From the NCBI RefSeq assembly GCF_030651995.1, contig NZ_JAUSBN010000004.1:36939-100938 (forward strand): 64,000 nucleotides of DNA. Direction: 5' to 3'. Of this stretch, positions 53,755 to 62,484 are shown in pieces. The DNA comes from Reyranella sp. (lineage in GTDB: Bacteria > Pseudomonadota > Alphaproteobacteria > Reyranellales > Reyranellaceae). Positions within the stretch are counted from its first letter, which is position 1. Each line of letters starts with the position of its first letter. The position numbers were made by a program, and so were the translations under genes. The notes below the pieces were generated by a model. The model was not told where the DNA came from. It was given only the letters and a program-made list of their open reading frames with translations, and searched no databases.

Positions 53755-54633
53755 TCAATGCGCCGTGCCTTGCGCCACGAGCGTGGCCACGCCGTGATAG
53801 CCGACGTACAGGCCGATGCAGACGATCAAGGTCCCCGAGAAGTAGGGCGCCCGCCGCGCCAGCTTCTCGAAGCCGTCCCAGCGACGGCCGACATGGCGGG
53901 TCGCGATGGCTGCGGCGACGCCCGTGCCGACCATGACGGCGGCCAGCCCGAGGCTGAAGCACAGGACGAGTGTCGTCCCGAGCGTGAATTCGCGAAGCTG
54001 AAGGCAGAGCAACAGGACGGTAATCGCGGCCGGGCATGGGATCAGCCCACCGGTCAGTCCGAACAAAACGATCTGCCCCGTCGTGACATGCCGATTGGCA
54101 AAGCGACGGCTTATCGCGGTCGCGTGTTCCCGCTCATGCTCGTCCTGGTAACTTGTCCCCGCGACGTTCAATCCCGCCGGTTGATGATCGTGATGTGGAT
54201 TTGGATGTGGATGCGGGTGATCGTCGGCGTGTGGATGGTCATGGCCGTCGTGCGCGTGTTGGTGGCCACCGGCAGGCTGCTCCGCCTGCTGGGCTCGCCA
54301 GGTCCGCACGATCATCCAGAGGGCGACGCCGATGATGGCCACCGCGGACGCCACCTGGAAATACGGCTCACTGCTTTCCGGATCCCATTGAGAGCCGAAG
54401 TAGAGCCCGGCGAGAGCCACCGCCCAGACCACGGCGGTATGAGAGACCGTTGCCGACAATCCGAGCAACACAGCCTGCCAGGCCGTTCCGCGAATGGCCA
54501 CGATGAACGCGGCCATCATCGTCTTGGAGTGGCCGGGTTCGAGCCCGTGCAGGGCTCCGAGCAGGATCGCGCTGGGCACGAACAGCCAGGCATGTGCCGC
54601 GCCCTGGCGGAGCAACTCGGAAAACGACTCCAT
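53755..54633 (-). CDS. rcnA: RcnA-like nickel/cobalt exporter
   Basis: 292 residues, ATG 54633, 8 bp after the repressor gene. NicO/RcnA features: LLGALHGLEPGHSKTMMAAF (the HX4DH-like first-helix region HGLEPGHSK), a central cytoplasmic loop extremely rich in His (HQHAHDGHDHPHADDHPHPH) between about residues 115 and 150, then GLTGGLIPCPAAITVLLLCL. About six membrane helices. It pumps Ni and/or Co out of the cell. Regulated by the RcnR-type protein and C/G box upstream. Confidence 0.92.
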   Translation of the reverse strand: MESFSELLRQGAAHAWLFVPSAILLGALHGLEPGHSKTMMAAFIVAIRGTAWQAVLLGLSATVSHTAVVWAVALAGLYFGSQWDPESSEPYFQVASAVAIIGVALWMIVRTWRAQQAEQPAGGHQHAHDGHDHPHADDHPHPHPNPHHDHQPAGLNVAGTSYQDEHEREHATAISRRFANRHVTTGQIVLFGLTGGLIPCPAAITVLLLCLQLREFTLGTTLVLCFSLGLAAVMVGTGVAAAIATRHVGRRWDGFEKLARRAPYFSGTLIVCIGLYVGYHGVATLVAQGTAH

Positions 54634-54641
54634 GACCGGGC

Positions 54642-54914
54642 CTACAGATACTTGCTGAGCTGCCGGAACTCGTCGAGCGTGGCGCGCTCGGCCTTGTTCT
54701 GCGGCCCGATCGACTCTTCCAGGCAATGATCGATGTGGTCGTGAATGAGTGTCGTCTTGGCGTTGCCGACGGCCTTCTCGACCGCGTGAAGCTGTTGCGC
54801 CAACTCCAGACAGGACCGACCCGACTCGATCATTTCGATGACCGAACTCAAGTGGCCCTGCGCCCGCTTCAGCCGCTTGACGATCTCGGGATGGCTTTCG
54901 TGCTTTCCGCTCAT
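54642..54914 (-). CDS. rcnR: RcnR/CsoR-family metal-sensing repressor 1
   Basis: 90 residues, all-helical DUF156 repressor: HPEIVKRLKRAQGHLSSVIEMIESGRSCLELAQQLHAVEKAVGNAKTTLIHDHIDHCLEE. The N-terminal His, the Cys in GRSCLEL and the His residues in LHAVEKA and HDHIDHC are in the positions used by RcnR for Ni/Co rather than by the Cu-type CsoR. First gene of the rcnR-rcnA operon; a C/G-tract box lies 25 bp upstream. Confidence 0.93.
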   Translation of the reverse strand: MSGKHESHPEIVKRLKRAQGHLSSVIEMIESGRSCLELAQQLHAVEKAVGNAKTTLIHDHIDHCLEESIGPQNKAERATLDEFRQLSKYL

Positions 54915-54938
54915 CTGTCACTCCGTTGCCACTAGACC

Positions 54939-54957
54939 TATCCCCCTGGGGGGGATA
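54939..54957. promoter_or_regulatory. C/G-tract operator upstream of rcnR-rcnA
   Basis: TATCCCCCTGGGGGGGATA is a near-perfect inverted repeat with a C5/G7 core, in the RcnR-type operator form (AT-rich ends around a G tract). It lies 25-43 bp upstream of the repressor start. Confidence 0.75.
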
Positions 54958-55096
54958 TAGCAAGCCTCATGATTGCACTGGCACTGTCCTTCAATCGGCC
55001 ACCGATACCTGAAGATTTTCTGCCATTGCCGCCGCTCGACGCGGGATACCGAGGATGATCGGCCGCGTCTCGATCGACCGAGAGACGAACTAGACC

Positions 55097-55116
55097 TATC
55101 CCCCGGAGGGATATAG
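55097..55116. promoter_or_regulatory. C/G-tract operator upstream of NicO-like gene
   Basis: TATCCCCCGGAGGGATATAG, preceded by the same TAGACC as the box at 54939, lies 63-82 bp before the NicO-like transporter start. It is part of the four-box set in this region. Confidence 0.7.
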
Positions 55117-55178
55117 CAAGGTCGGCAAGTGCAGCCACGGTAAACGCGTCGCCTGGAGCTTCGAGCGGAAATGTCGGT

Positions 55179-55952
55179 TTGATCCACGTATTCGAGACCG
55201 TGCTGGCGCTGCAGCTTCAGCTCCAGGGCCTGCTGTCGCAGCGGTTCGCGGAGCTGTTCTCGAACTTTGCGACCTTCGCGTCGGGCATGCTGGTGGCAGT
55301 GGGACTGGGGCTCGTCCACGCGCTGACGCCCGGGCATGGCAAGGCGGTGATCTTCTCCCACTTTCTTGGCCAGCCCGGAAACATCCTGGCCGGATTGCGG
55401 GTCGCGAGCCTCGCGGCGTTGACACATGGCACCATCGCCGTCCTTCTGGTTCTGGCGACGGGTCGGGTGATCAGCCCGTTGGGGAGGCCGACCGGAGCCG
55501 GCGCCTGGGTCGAGGTGGTCGCGGGCGCCATCGTGGCATCCATCGGCGCGCTCTATGCCGTGCTGGCGTTGCGCGGCCTGAGGCGGCGCGGAACCCCGTC
55601 GCACGGGCACGGACATAAGCAGGAAGGATCGCAGACGCCGCGGTCGGTGCTCGCCATCGCCATGGGCCTGCTGCCGTGTCCGCTGACGATCATCGTCGTC
55701 GGATCTGCCGTCGCGCGCGGGGCGACGGGCGCTGGGATTGCGCTGGCCGCCGGTATCAGCATCGGCGCGGCCATCACCATCGCCTGCTTCGGCCTGCTGG
55801 GCATCGCGCTTCGTCGTGCCGGCGTTGCCGCCGCCAGCGGCCACGTCCGCGGGCTGATGCGTGTCCTCAGCTGGCTCGAATTGCTGACGGCGATCCTGAT
55901 CCTGCTGCTGGGCCTCGGCATGCTGGCCGGAAGCTTGGGGCGGATGCGCTAG
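55179..55952 (+). CDS. NicO-like nickel/cobalt transporter
   Basis: 257 residues from a TTG start with no strong ribosome site; a GTG near 55200 is an alternative. ASGMLVAVGLGLVHALTPGHGKAVIFSHFLG is the NicO/UreH signature (HALTPGHGK), followed by a His-rich loop (SHGHGHKQE) and MGLLPCPLTIIVVGSAVARG, then two more helix groups. About six membrane segments. Probably Ni/Co (or related metal) efflux; direction is not provable from sequence. It is divergent from rcnR-rcnA with its own operator box. Confidence 0.85.
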   Translation: MIHVFETVLALQLQLQGLLSQRFAELFSNFATFASGMLVAVGLGLVHALTPGHGKAVIFSHFLGQPGNILAGLRVASLAALTHGTIAVLLVLATGRVISPLGRPTGAGAWVEVVAGAIVASIGALYAVLALRGLRRRGTPSHGHGHKQEGSQTPRSVLAIAMGLLPCPLTIIVVGSAVARGATGAGIALAAGISIGAAITIACFGLLGIALRRAGVAAASGHVRGLMRVLSWLELLTAILILLLGLGMLAGSLGRMR

Positions 55953-55976
55953 CGCCGACCGCTCAGTTGCCGCCGC

Positions 55977-56318
55977 TCACCGGTCATCCAGGTTGCTATC
56001 GAGGCGCTCGATGATACGTACCATGCGTGCGTCGCGGCCGAACATGATCGTGACGCTCGCGTATTCGGTGCCCTCGGGCGTGTCCTCGAGGTAGTGCCAA
56101 TGGGCGACCGTGCCCTGGCCATAGCCCTTCACATGGCTGGCGACGCCGAGCTGCTTCACGGCATCCTCGTAGGTCGACTTGCCCGGCGTCAGTACGTTGG
56201 CTGCGGCGACGTCGAAGGGTTCGCCGATCGAGCGGCCGCACGCGGCGAGCGCCAGCGCGCATGCCACGACAGCAATCTTCCAGTGAGCGGGACTCAATAC
56301 CCCCTGTGGCGAGCGCAC
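55977..56318 (-). CDS. Small lipoprotein, BamE/SmpA-like
   Basis: 113 residues from a GTG start six bases after GAGGAG. A lipoprotein signal ends in LALAACG (lipobox Cys27). The mature part (AANVLTPGKSTYEDAVKQLGVASHVKGYGQGTVAHWHYL...VTIMFGRDARMVRI) fits the SmpA/OmlA fold (GKS/T..DV...LG.P). Surface-anchored in the periplasm; role in metal homeostasis only suggested by position. It lies 22 bp after the second repressor gene, co-directional, so probably an operon. Confidence 0.75.
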   Translation of the reverse strand: MRSPQGVLSPAHWKIAVVACALALAACGRSIGEPFDVAAANVLTPGKSTYEDAVKQLGVASHVKGYGQGTVAHWHYLEDTPEGTEYASVTIMFGRDARMVRIIERLDSNLDDR

Positions 56319-56340
56319 GCGACTCTCCTCAAGATGACGC

Positions 56341-56619
56341 TCAAAGATACTTGGCGATTTCCTTGAATTCCTGGATCGAACGGCGGCGTTCCTTGGCGGG
56401 CTGGTCGACGGTCTCGTCGAGGCAATGGTCGAGATGGTCCTGGATCAGCGTTTTCTTCGCCTGACCGATGGCCTTCTCGACCGCGTGCAGTTGCTGCGCG
56501 AGGTCGAGGCACGATCGACCCTGGTCCATCATCTCGATGACACTGCGCAGATGACCTTCCGCGCGGCGGAGCCTTTTGGCGATTTCAGGGTGCGTTGCGT
56601 GAAGGTGATCGGCAGTCAT
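56341..56619 (-). CDS. RcnR/CsoR-family metal-sensing repressor 2
   Basis: 92 residues, about 60% identical by eye to the other repressor: HPEIAKRLRRAEGHLRSVIEMMDQGRSCLDLAQQLHAVEKAIGQAKKTLIQDHLDHCLDE. The same metal-site residues (N-terminal His, Cys of GRSC, His of LHAVEKA and DHLDHC) are kept. It is divergent from the NreB-like exporter with a C/G box in between, so it likely controls that gene and itself. Confidence 0.93.
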   Translation of the reverse strand: MTADHLHATHPEIAKRLRRAEGHLRSVIEMMDQGRSCLDLAQQLHAVEKAIGQAKKTLIQDHLDHCLDETVDQPAKERRRSIQEFKEIAKYL

Positions 56620-56631
56620 GGAAGAATCTCC

Positions 56632-56651
56632 TATCCCCCTGGAGAGGATCA
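56632..56651. promoter_or_regulatory. C/G-tract operator between repressor 2 and MFS exporter
   Basis: TATCCCCCTGGAGAGGATCA lies in the divergent intergenic region, 13 bp from the repressor start. Its left half equals the other boxes; the right half is degenerate, which might give weaker binding. Confidence 0.65.
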
Positions 56652-56713
56652 GTCAATAATCACACAATGTTCCCACCACAGGATCAAATTCCGGAAAAGC
56701 AGGTGGTCATCGC

Positions 56714-58036
56714 ATGCTGAGTGTACTCGCCAACCGGACGTACCGTCATCTATTCGCCGCCCAGGTCATCGCCTTGGTCGGCACTGGCCTGGCGACGGTC
56801 GCCCTTGGGCTCCTCGCCTACCAGCTCGCGGGACCGTCTGCCGGCGCGGTGCTAGGTACGGCGCTCGCCATCAAGATGGTCGCCTATGTCGCCGTCGCGC
56901 CGATCGCGTCGGCCTTCGCCGAGCAGCTCCCGCGCCGCGCCATGCTGGTGGGGCTCGACTTGATCCGCGCCGCGGTCGCTGTTCTGCTGCCGTTCGTCAC
57001 CGAGATCTGGCAGGTCTACATCCTGATCTTCGTGCTGCAGTCGGCCTCGGCCGCCTTTACGCCGACCTTTCAGGCGACCATTCCTGACGTCCTGCCCGAT
57101 GAGCGAGAATATACGCGGGCATTGTCGCTCTCGCGGCTTGCCTACGACATGGAGAGTCTGGTCAGTCCGATGCTGGCGGCGGCGCTGCTCACCGTCATCT
57201 CCTTCCATAACCTGTTTGCCGGCACGGTCGTGGGCTTCATCGCCTCGGCGCTGCTCGTCATATCGGTGTCGCTGCCTAGTCCCAAGCCGACAGCGCGGCG
57301 CAGCATCTATGAACGCACGACACGGGGCCTGCGCATCTACCTCGCCACGCCACGCCTTCGCGGCCTGCTGGCGCTCAGCCTCGCGGTGTCGGCAGCGGGC
57401 TCGATGGTGATCGTGAACACGGTCGTGCTCGTCCAGTCGACCTTTGGCCTGGAGCAGCACGACACCGCCCTCGCCCTCGCAGCGTTCGGCGGCGGCTCGA
57501 TGGTCGCGGCGCTGGCATTGCCCGGCCTGCTCGACGAAATCTCCGACCGGCGAGCCATGCTCGTCGGCGGCCTCGTCCTCACCGCCGCCCTGTTGGCATC
57601 GATGCTGGTCTCTAATTTCCACCTGCTGGTCATCTTCTGGCTCGTGCTGGGGCTGGGATATTCGCTGACCCAGACGCCGTCAGGACGGTTGTTACGCCGG
57701 TCGTCGCAGCCTGAGGACCGGCCGTCGCTGTTCGCAGCCCAGTTCGCGCTGTCGCATGCCTGCTGGCTGCTCACCTATCCGCTCGCCGGATGGTTGGGCG
57801 CCACGGTCGGCATGCAGGCCACCTTCCTGGTGATGGCCGCACTTGCAGGCGCGTCAGTCCTTGCCGCAATAAAGGTGTGGCCGGTGCATGACGAGGAGGT
57901 GCTGGAACATGTGCACGACACACTGGCTCCCGACCACCCCCATGTGGCAGGCGCCGAGCGTCTGACGAACGGCTATCGCCACCGCCATGCCTATGTCATC
58001 GACAGCCACCATCCAGACTGGCCGAGCGCCGCCTGA
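56714..58036 (+). CDS. NreB-like MFS metal exporter
   Basis: 440 residues, 12 membrane helices of the MFS_3/NreB type (MLSVLANRTYRHLFAAQVIALVGTGLATVALGLLAYQLAG, AEQLPRRAMLVGLDLIRAAVA, LPDEREYTRALSLSRLAYDMESLVSPMLAA). The C-terminus is His-rich (EVLEHVHDTLAPDHPHV, GYRHRHAYVIDSHHPDW), as in nickel exporter NreB. Together with the divergent RcnR-type repressor and operator box, nickel or cobalt export is the likely job. It ends 2 bp from the convergent cyclase gene, with no terminator visible. Confidence 0.87.
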   Translation: MLSVLANRTYRHLFAAQVIALVGTGLATVALGLLAYQLAGPSAGAVLGTALAIKMVAYVAVAPIASAFAEQLPRRAMLVGLDLIRAAVAVLLPFVTEIWQVYILIFVLQSASAAFTPTFQATIPDVLPDEREYTRALSLSRLAYDMESLVSPMLAAALLTVISFHNLFAGTVVGFIASALLVISVSLPSPKPTARRSIYERTTRGLRIYLATPRLRGLLALSLAVSAAGSMVIVNTVVLVQSTFGLEQHDTALALAAFGGGSMVAALALPGLLDEISDRRAMLVGGLVLTAALLASMLVSNFHLLVIFWLVLGLGYSLTQTPSGRLLRRSSQPEDRPSLFAAQFALSHACWLLTYPLAGWLGATVGMQATFLVMAALAGASVLAAIKVWPVHDEEVLEHVHDTLAPDHPHVAGAERLTNGYRHRHAYVIDSHHPDWPSAA

Positions 58037-58038
58037 AC

Positions 58039-59091
58039 TCAGCCGGCCGCAAGATCGAGGCGGTAAATGTCGATGGCTCCCTGTTTGCCGCGCAGCACCC
58101 AATTGCCGAGGGCCGTCGCCTTCAGCAGGTCGTGAGGCAAGGGAAAGCGCTCGAGCACCTGGCCCGTGATCAGCGCGCAGGCGGAGTAGCCCTCGGCAAG
58201 TTCCTCGACGCGCGCGGCGGTGTTCACCGTGTCGCCGAGGTAGGCGAGCTTGGTGCGAAACTGGCCGACTTCGCCGACGATAACCGACCCGACATGCATG
58301 CCGACGCGCAGGTCGGGGATCATCCCATAGGTCGCGTCGAAGGACTCGCGGCCCTCGGCGATCTCGCGCGAAAGGTGGGCGATCCAGTGAAGAGGGTCGG
58401 AACCGGATGCTGGCACGGCCGGCCACACCAGCATGACCTGGTCGCCGATATAGTCGTTCACCTCGCCTCCTGCCTCAAGGGCTGTCAGCTCGATGATGCG
58501 GAACAGTTCGACGAGATAGGCCTGAAACCTGAGATCGCCCAGCCGTTCGGCCGCTGACGTAGCGCCCCGGACATCGACGAAGGCGAACAGCCGTTCCTCG
58601 CGGTGGGGTCGGCGATGGCGCCCCGACACGACCGACAGCAGGGTCTTGAGGCCGATCAGGCGGCCCGCCGACAGGAAGACGTTGATGGCGATGGCGGTGA
58701 TGCCAGCCGCAACCAGCGTACCCTTGTGCAGCAACAGCTCGTCCCAGGACGTCTCCTCGTGCGCATGGGTGAAGGAACCGGCAATCGCTACGCCTGCCAC
58801 GATCCAGGCCGCGTAACCGATGGTCTTGAGAGCAAACATGGCGGCGAATGGCAGACGTTGGCGTCGTGCCGTGCCGGCCACGAACGCCAGGATTTCAGCC
58901 GCTGCCAGCGGCACGCCGATAACGAAGGCGTAAATCAGCGATTGCACGGCAACGACCACGGCCTCCTCGATCGAGGCGACAGGCTTCGCCGTCAGGGCGT
59001 AGATCGGCGCCACGACCACCGCCGTCAGGCAGAGGAACGCAAAGCGCCGCGTGGCAAGGCGGCGAACCCACACCCGGCCGAGAGTGGGCAA
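58039..59091 (-). CDS. Membrane class III adenylate/guanylate cyclase
   Basis: Up to 350 residues; the start at a TTG (59091) is uncertain. The N-terminal half has about five membrane helices (RFAFLCLTAVVVAPIYAL, VVAVQSLIYAFVIGVPLAAAEILAF, AAWIVAGVAIAGSF, LVAAGITAIAINVFL). The cyclase domain (about 165-345) has FAFVDVRGATSAAERLGD (first metal Asp), VNDYIGDQVMLVWP (second Asp), LRVGMHVGSVIVGEVG and YLGDTVNTAARVEELA (transition-state Asn and Arg). It follows DUF3240 by 4 bp, so it belongs to the RND metal-efflux operon. Confidence 0.85.
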   Translation of the reverse strand: MPTLGRVWVRRLATRRFAFLCLTAVVVAPIYALTAKPVASIEEAVVVAVQSLIYAFVIGVPLAAAEILAFVAGTARRQRLPFAAMFALKTIGYAAWIVAGVAIAGSFTHAHEETSWDELLLHKGTLVAAGITAIAINVFLSAGRLIGLKTLLSVVSGRHRRPHREERLFAFVDVRGATSAAERLGDLRFQAYLVELFRIIELTALEAGGEVNDYIGDQVMLVWPAVPASGSDPLHWIAHLSREIAEGRESFDATYGMIPDLRVGMHVGSVIVGEVGQFRTKLAYLGDTVNTAARVEELAEGYSACALITGQVLERFPLPHDLLKATALGNWVLRGKQGAIDIYRLDLAAG

Positions 59092-59095
59092 AGGA

Positions 59096-59404
59096 TCAGC
59101 CGAGAGTGCCGGAGGCCGAAACCGTCGCGACCCGCCAGGTCACGCTGCCATCGCCGACGGCCGACCGAAGCCGTTCAATCAGCGGAGGCGCGACATCTGC
59201 CGTCAAGGCCAAGCGGATTTCGATCTGCCGAATGCGGCCGCCGATACGTTCGGAGACGGTGCGAAACTCGAGCGCCCTTCCGTACGCCACCGACTCGCGG
59301 ATCGTGAAACCCGCGGCACCGGCGACCTCGTCTTCGAGGAGGAACTTCACAAGCTTCTCCTCCAGCGCGCGTGGCGCCGCCAGGGTCAGCGTCACCGCAG
59401 TCAT
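59096..59404 (-). CDS. DUF3240 family protein of RND efflux operon
   Basis: 102 residues: VTLTLAAPRALEEKLVKFLLEDEVAGAAGFTIRESVAYGRAL, VSERIGGRIRQIEIRLAL. DUF3240 proteins are PII-like alpha/beta folds encoded next to czcA-type genes and thought to sense or tune efflux. The ATG overlaps the czcA stop (ATGA). Confidence 0.87.
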   Translation of the reverse strand: MTAVTLTLAAPRALEEKLVKFLLEDEVAGAAGFTIRESVAYGRALEFRTVSERIGGRIRQIEIRLALTADVAPPLIERLRSAVGDGSVTWRVATVSASGTLG

Positions 59405-62400
59405 GCGAACCTCGCTTTTCTGGAGACGCCGAACCGCCGGTAGAGCAGCGGCAGGATCAGCAGCGTGAGCAGCGTCGAGCTGACCAGCCCGCCGATCACC
59501 ACGATGGCAAGAGGCCGCTGCACTTCCGAGCCTGGACCTGTCGCGAACAGGAGCGGCACCAACCCGAAAGCGGTGATCGAGGCGGTGAGCAGCACCGGCC
59601 GCAACCGGCGCAGGGCACCGTTCAAGACCACGTCCTCGATCTTCTCGCCCTCCGCGACCAGCTGGTTGAAGTAGGTCACCAGCACCAGCCCGTTCAGCAC
59701 GGCGATGCCCAGCAGGGCGATAAAGCCCACCGATGCCGGCACCGAGAGATATTCGCCAGCGGCCGACAAAGTAAAGATGCCGCCGACCAGCGCGAACGGA
59801 ATATTAACGAACACCAGTGACGCCTGCCGGATCGATCCGAACGTCGTGAACAGCAGGAGGAAGATCAGCGCCAGTGCGATCGGCACGACGATCTCCAGAC
59901 GCGCCGCGGCGCGCTGCTGGTTCTCGAACTGGCCGCCCCAGGCCAGCTCGTAGCCTCGCGGCAGCTTGACCTGCTCGGACACGATTTTCTTTGCCTCGTC
60001 GACGAAGCCCACCAGGTCGCGGCCCTTCACGTCGCTCTGCACCAGGGCGAGGCGCCGGCCATTCTCGCGATCGATCTTCACGGGCCCATCGATCCGGTCG
60101 AGGCGTGCGAGCGAGTTCAGCGGAACGTTGCCGCCATCGGGCAGAGTGACGCGCAGGTCAGTGAAGGTGGCGCTTGAGCCACGCACGCTCTCGCTGCCTC
60201 GCAGCAGAACCGGCGTGCGCCGTCCTTCCTCCAGCACGATGCCGAGCGGCACCCCCTCGATCTGCGCGCGCAATCCGTCGGCGATGTCGTCGACGTTCAG
60301 GCCGAGCGCGCCAGCCTGCAGCCGGTCGACCGCGACGCTGAGATACTGCACCCCGTCGTTAAGCACGGTTCTCACGTCCTCGTTGCCGGGCACTGTCTCG
60401 AGCTTCTGCGTGATCTCGACGGCGAGCTTGTTGAGAGTGGGAATGTCGGGGCCGAAAATCTTGACCACGACGTCGCCGCGCACGCCAATGATCATCTCCT
60501 GCACGCGCATGTCGATCGGTTGCGTGAAGCTGTAGGAGATGCCTGGCAGCTTATCCAGCACCTTGCGCAGTTCACCTTCCAGCCATTCCTTGTCGTTCGG
60601 CTTGCGCCATTCGGAGGGCGGCTTGGTGAGCAGGTAGGTGTCGGTCTGGTTGAGGCCCATCGGGTCGAGGCCGAGTTCGTCGGCGCCGGCACGGGCCACG
60701 ATGCCGGTGACCTCGGGAATCGCCGCCATGATGGCCTTGTGAATCTTGAGATCAACGGCGGCGGTTTCCTCGATGCTGACAGAAGGAATCTTCTCGATGC
60801 CGACGATGATCGAGCCTTCGTCCATGGTCGGCATGAAGGTCTTTCCGGACAGCGTGTAGACCACACCGGCACCGGCCAGCACTCCAAGCGCTAGCGTGAA
60901 TACCAGCTTCTCGTGGCGCAGCGACCAGCGCAGCGCCGGCACGTAGGTCGCAATCGCCCGCCGGGTCAGCCAGGTGTCGGCATGGCTTTCCCGCTTCAGC
61001 AGGAACGACGACAGGACGGGAATGACCGTGAGCGACAGGATCAGCGAGCTGCTGAGCGCGAAGACGATGGAGAGCGCCACCGGGATGAACAGCTTGCCTT
61101 CCAGCCCCTGCAGGGTAAGCAGCGGCAGAAACACGATGACGATGATGGTGATGCCCGACGTCACCGGCACCGCGACCTCGCGCGTACCGCGAAAGATGAT
61201 GTTGAGCAGCGGCACGTGGCGCGAGGCATGAGAGCGGTTGACCTCCGACACGACGTTCTCGACCACCACGACGGCGGCATCAATCAGCATGCCGATGGCG
61301 ATGGCCAGGCCCCCGAGGCTCATCAGGTTGGCCGACATGCCGAAGACGCGCATCAGGATGAACGTGCTGAGTGCGGCCAGCGGTAGCGTGGCGACGACGA
61401 CCAGAGCGGCTCGCCAGTCACCGAGAAACAGCACCAGCAGCACGACCACAAGCGCCGTCGCTTCCAGGAGCGCGGTTGAGATGGTCGAGACCGAACGCTG
61501 CACCAACTCGCCGCGATCGTAGAAGGGCTTGATCGTTACGCCGGCCGGCAGCGAAGGCTGCAGCTCGGCGAGCTTCTTCTTCACGCCCTCTACCACGATG
61601 CGCGCATTGGCACCGCGCAGGCCGAGCACGAGGCCCTGCACCGCCTCGCCCTGCCCGTCCTTGGTTACGACGCCGTAGCGGGTGACGGTGCCGAACTCGA
61701 CCCTTGCCACGTCGCCGACGCGGACGATCTTGCCGTCGCGCGAGGCCACGACGATGGCCTTCAGGTCGTCGAGGTTGCGGATGTTACCCTCGGACCGGAC
61801 GAGCAGTACCTCCTCACCGTCGCGCAGGCGGCCTGCACCGTCGTTGCGGTTGTTGGCCTCGACCGCCTTTCTAAGCGCGTCGATGGTGACGCCGTGCGCC
61901 ACCAGCGCGGCATTGTCCGGAATGACCTCGAAGCTGCGCACGACGCCGCCCAACGAGTTGACGTCGGCGACGCCGGGCAGGGTCCGCAGCGCCGGGCGAA
62001 TCGTCCAATCGAGCAGGGTGCGGCGCTGTTCCAGCGTCAGCGTGCCGCCCTCGACGGTGAACATGAACATCTCGCCGAGCGGGGTGGTGATCGGCGCCAG
62101 GCCGCCCGTCACGCCGGCCGGCAGGTCCTTGGTGATGGCGGTCAGCCGCTCGGTCACCTGGTTGCGCGCCCAGTAGATGTCGACATTGTCCTCGAACTCG
62201 ATGGTGACGTCGGTCAGCGCGTACTTCGTCACGGAGCGCAGGAACTTCTTGTAGGGGATGCCGATCATCTCCAGCTCGATCGGCGCGGTGATGCGCGCCT
62301 CGACCTCTTCCGGCGTCATGCCCGGCGCCTTCATGATGACCTTCACCTGAACGGGCGAAACGTCGGGGAACGCATCGATCGGCAGCTGCTGCAGCGCATA

Positions 62401-62484
62401 GGCGCCGCCGGCGCAAAGCAGGACCGTCAGCAGGCAAACCAGCAGGCGCTGCGCCAGCGCGAACTCAACGATACGGGCAAGCAT
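59401..62484 (-). CDS. Heavy-metal efflux RND pump (CzcA/CusA family)
   Basis: 1027 residues, inner-membrane proton-driven pump. HME-RND features: MLARIVEFALAQRLLVCLL helix 1, PIDAFPDVSPVQVKVIMKAPGMTPEEVEARITAPIE, YWARNQVTERL, and in helix 4 GGLAIAIGMLIDAAVVVVENV. There the first of the three acidic residues of Czc-type pumps (D402 in CzcA) is replaced by Ala while the D and E that follow are kept, as in CusA-like members. The ATG directly follows the adaptor stop. Substrate is inferred as Ni/Co from the regulon, but the motif leaves it open. Confidence 0.92.
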   Translation of the reverse strand: MLARIVEFALAQRLLVCLLTVLLCAGGAYALQQLPIDAFPDVSPVQVKVIMKAPGMTPEEVEARITAPIELEMIGIPYKKFLRSVTKYALTDVTIEFEDNVDIYWARNQVTERLTAITKDLPAGVTGGLAPITTPLGEMFMFTVEGGTLTLEQRRTLLDWTIRPALRTLPGVADVNSLGGVVRSFEVIPDNAALVAHGVTIDALRKAVEANNRNDGAGRLRDGEEVLLVRSEGNIRNLDDLKAIVVASRDGKIVRVGDVARVEFGTVTRYGVVTKDGQGEAVQGLVLGLRGANARIVVEGVKKKLAELQPSLPAGVTIKPFYDRGELVQRSVSTISTALLEATALVVVLLVLFLGDWRAALVVVATLPLAALSTFILMRVFGMSANLMSLGGLAIAIGMLIDAAVVVVENVVSEVNRSHASRHVPLLNIIFRGTREVAVPVTSGITIIVIVFLPLLTLQGLEGKLFIPVALSIVFALSSSLILSLTVIPVLSSFLLKRESHADTWLTRRAIATYVPALRWSLRHEKLVFTLALGVLAGAGVVYTLSGKTFMPTMDEGSIIVGIEKIPSVSIEETAAVDLKIHKAIMAAIPEVTGIVARAGADELGLDPMGLNQTDTYLLTKPPSEWRKPNDKEWLEGELRKVLDKLPGISYSFTQPIDMRVQEMIIGVRGDVVVKIFGPDIPTLNKLAVEITQKLETVPGNEDVRTVLNDGVQYLSVAVDRLQAGALGLNVDDIADGLRAQIEGVPLGIVLEEGRRTPVLLRGSESVRGSSATFTDLRVTLPDGGNVPLNSLARLDRIDGPVKIDRENGRRLALVQSDVKGRDLVGFVDEAKKIVSEQVKLPRGYELAWGGQFENQQRAAARLEIVVPIALALIFLLLFTTFGSIRQASLVFVNIPFALVGGIFTLSAAGEYLSVPASVGFIALLGIAVLNGLVLVTYFNQLVAEGEKIEDVVLNGALRRLRPVLLTASITAFGLVPLLFATGPGSEVQRPLAIVVIGGLVSSTLLTLLILPLLYRRFGVSRKARFA

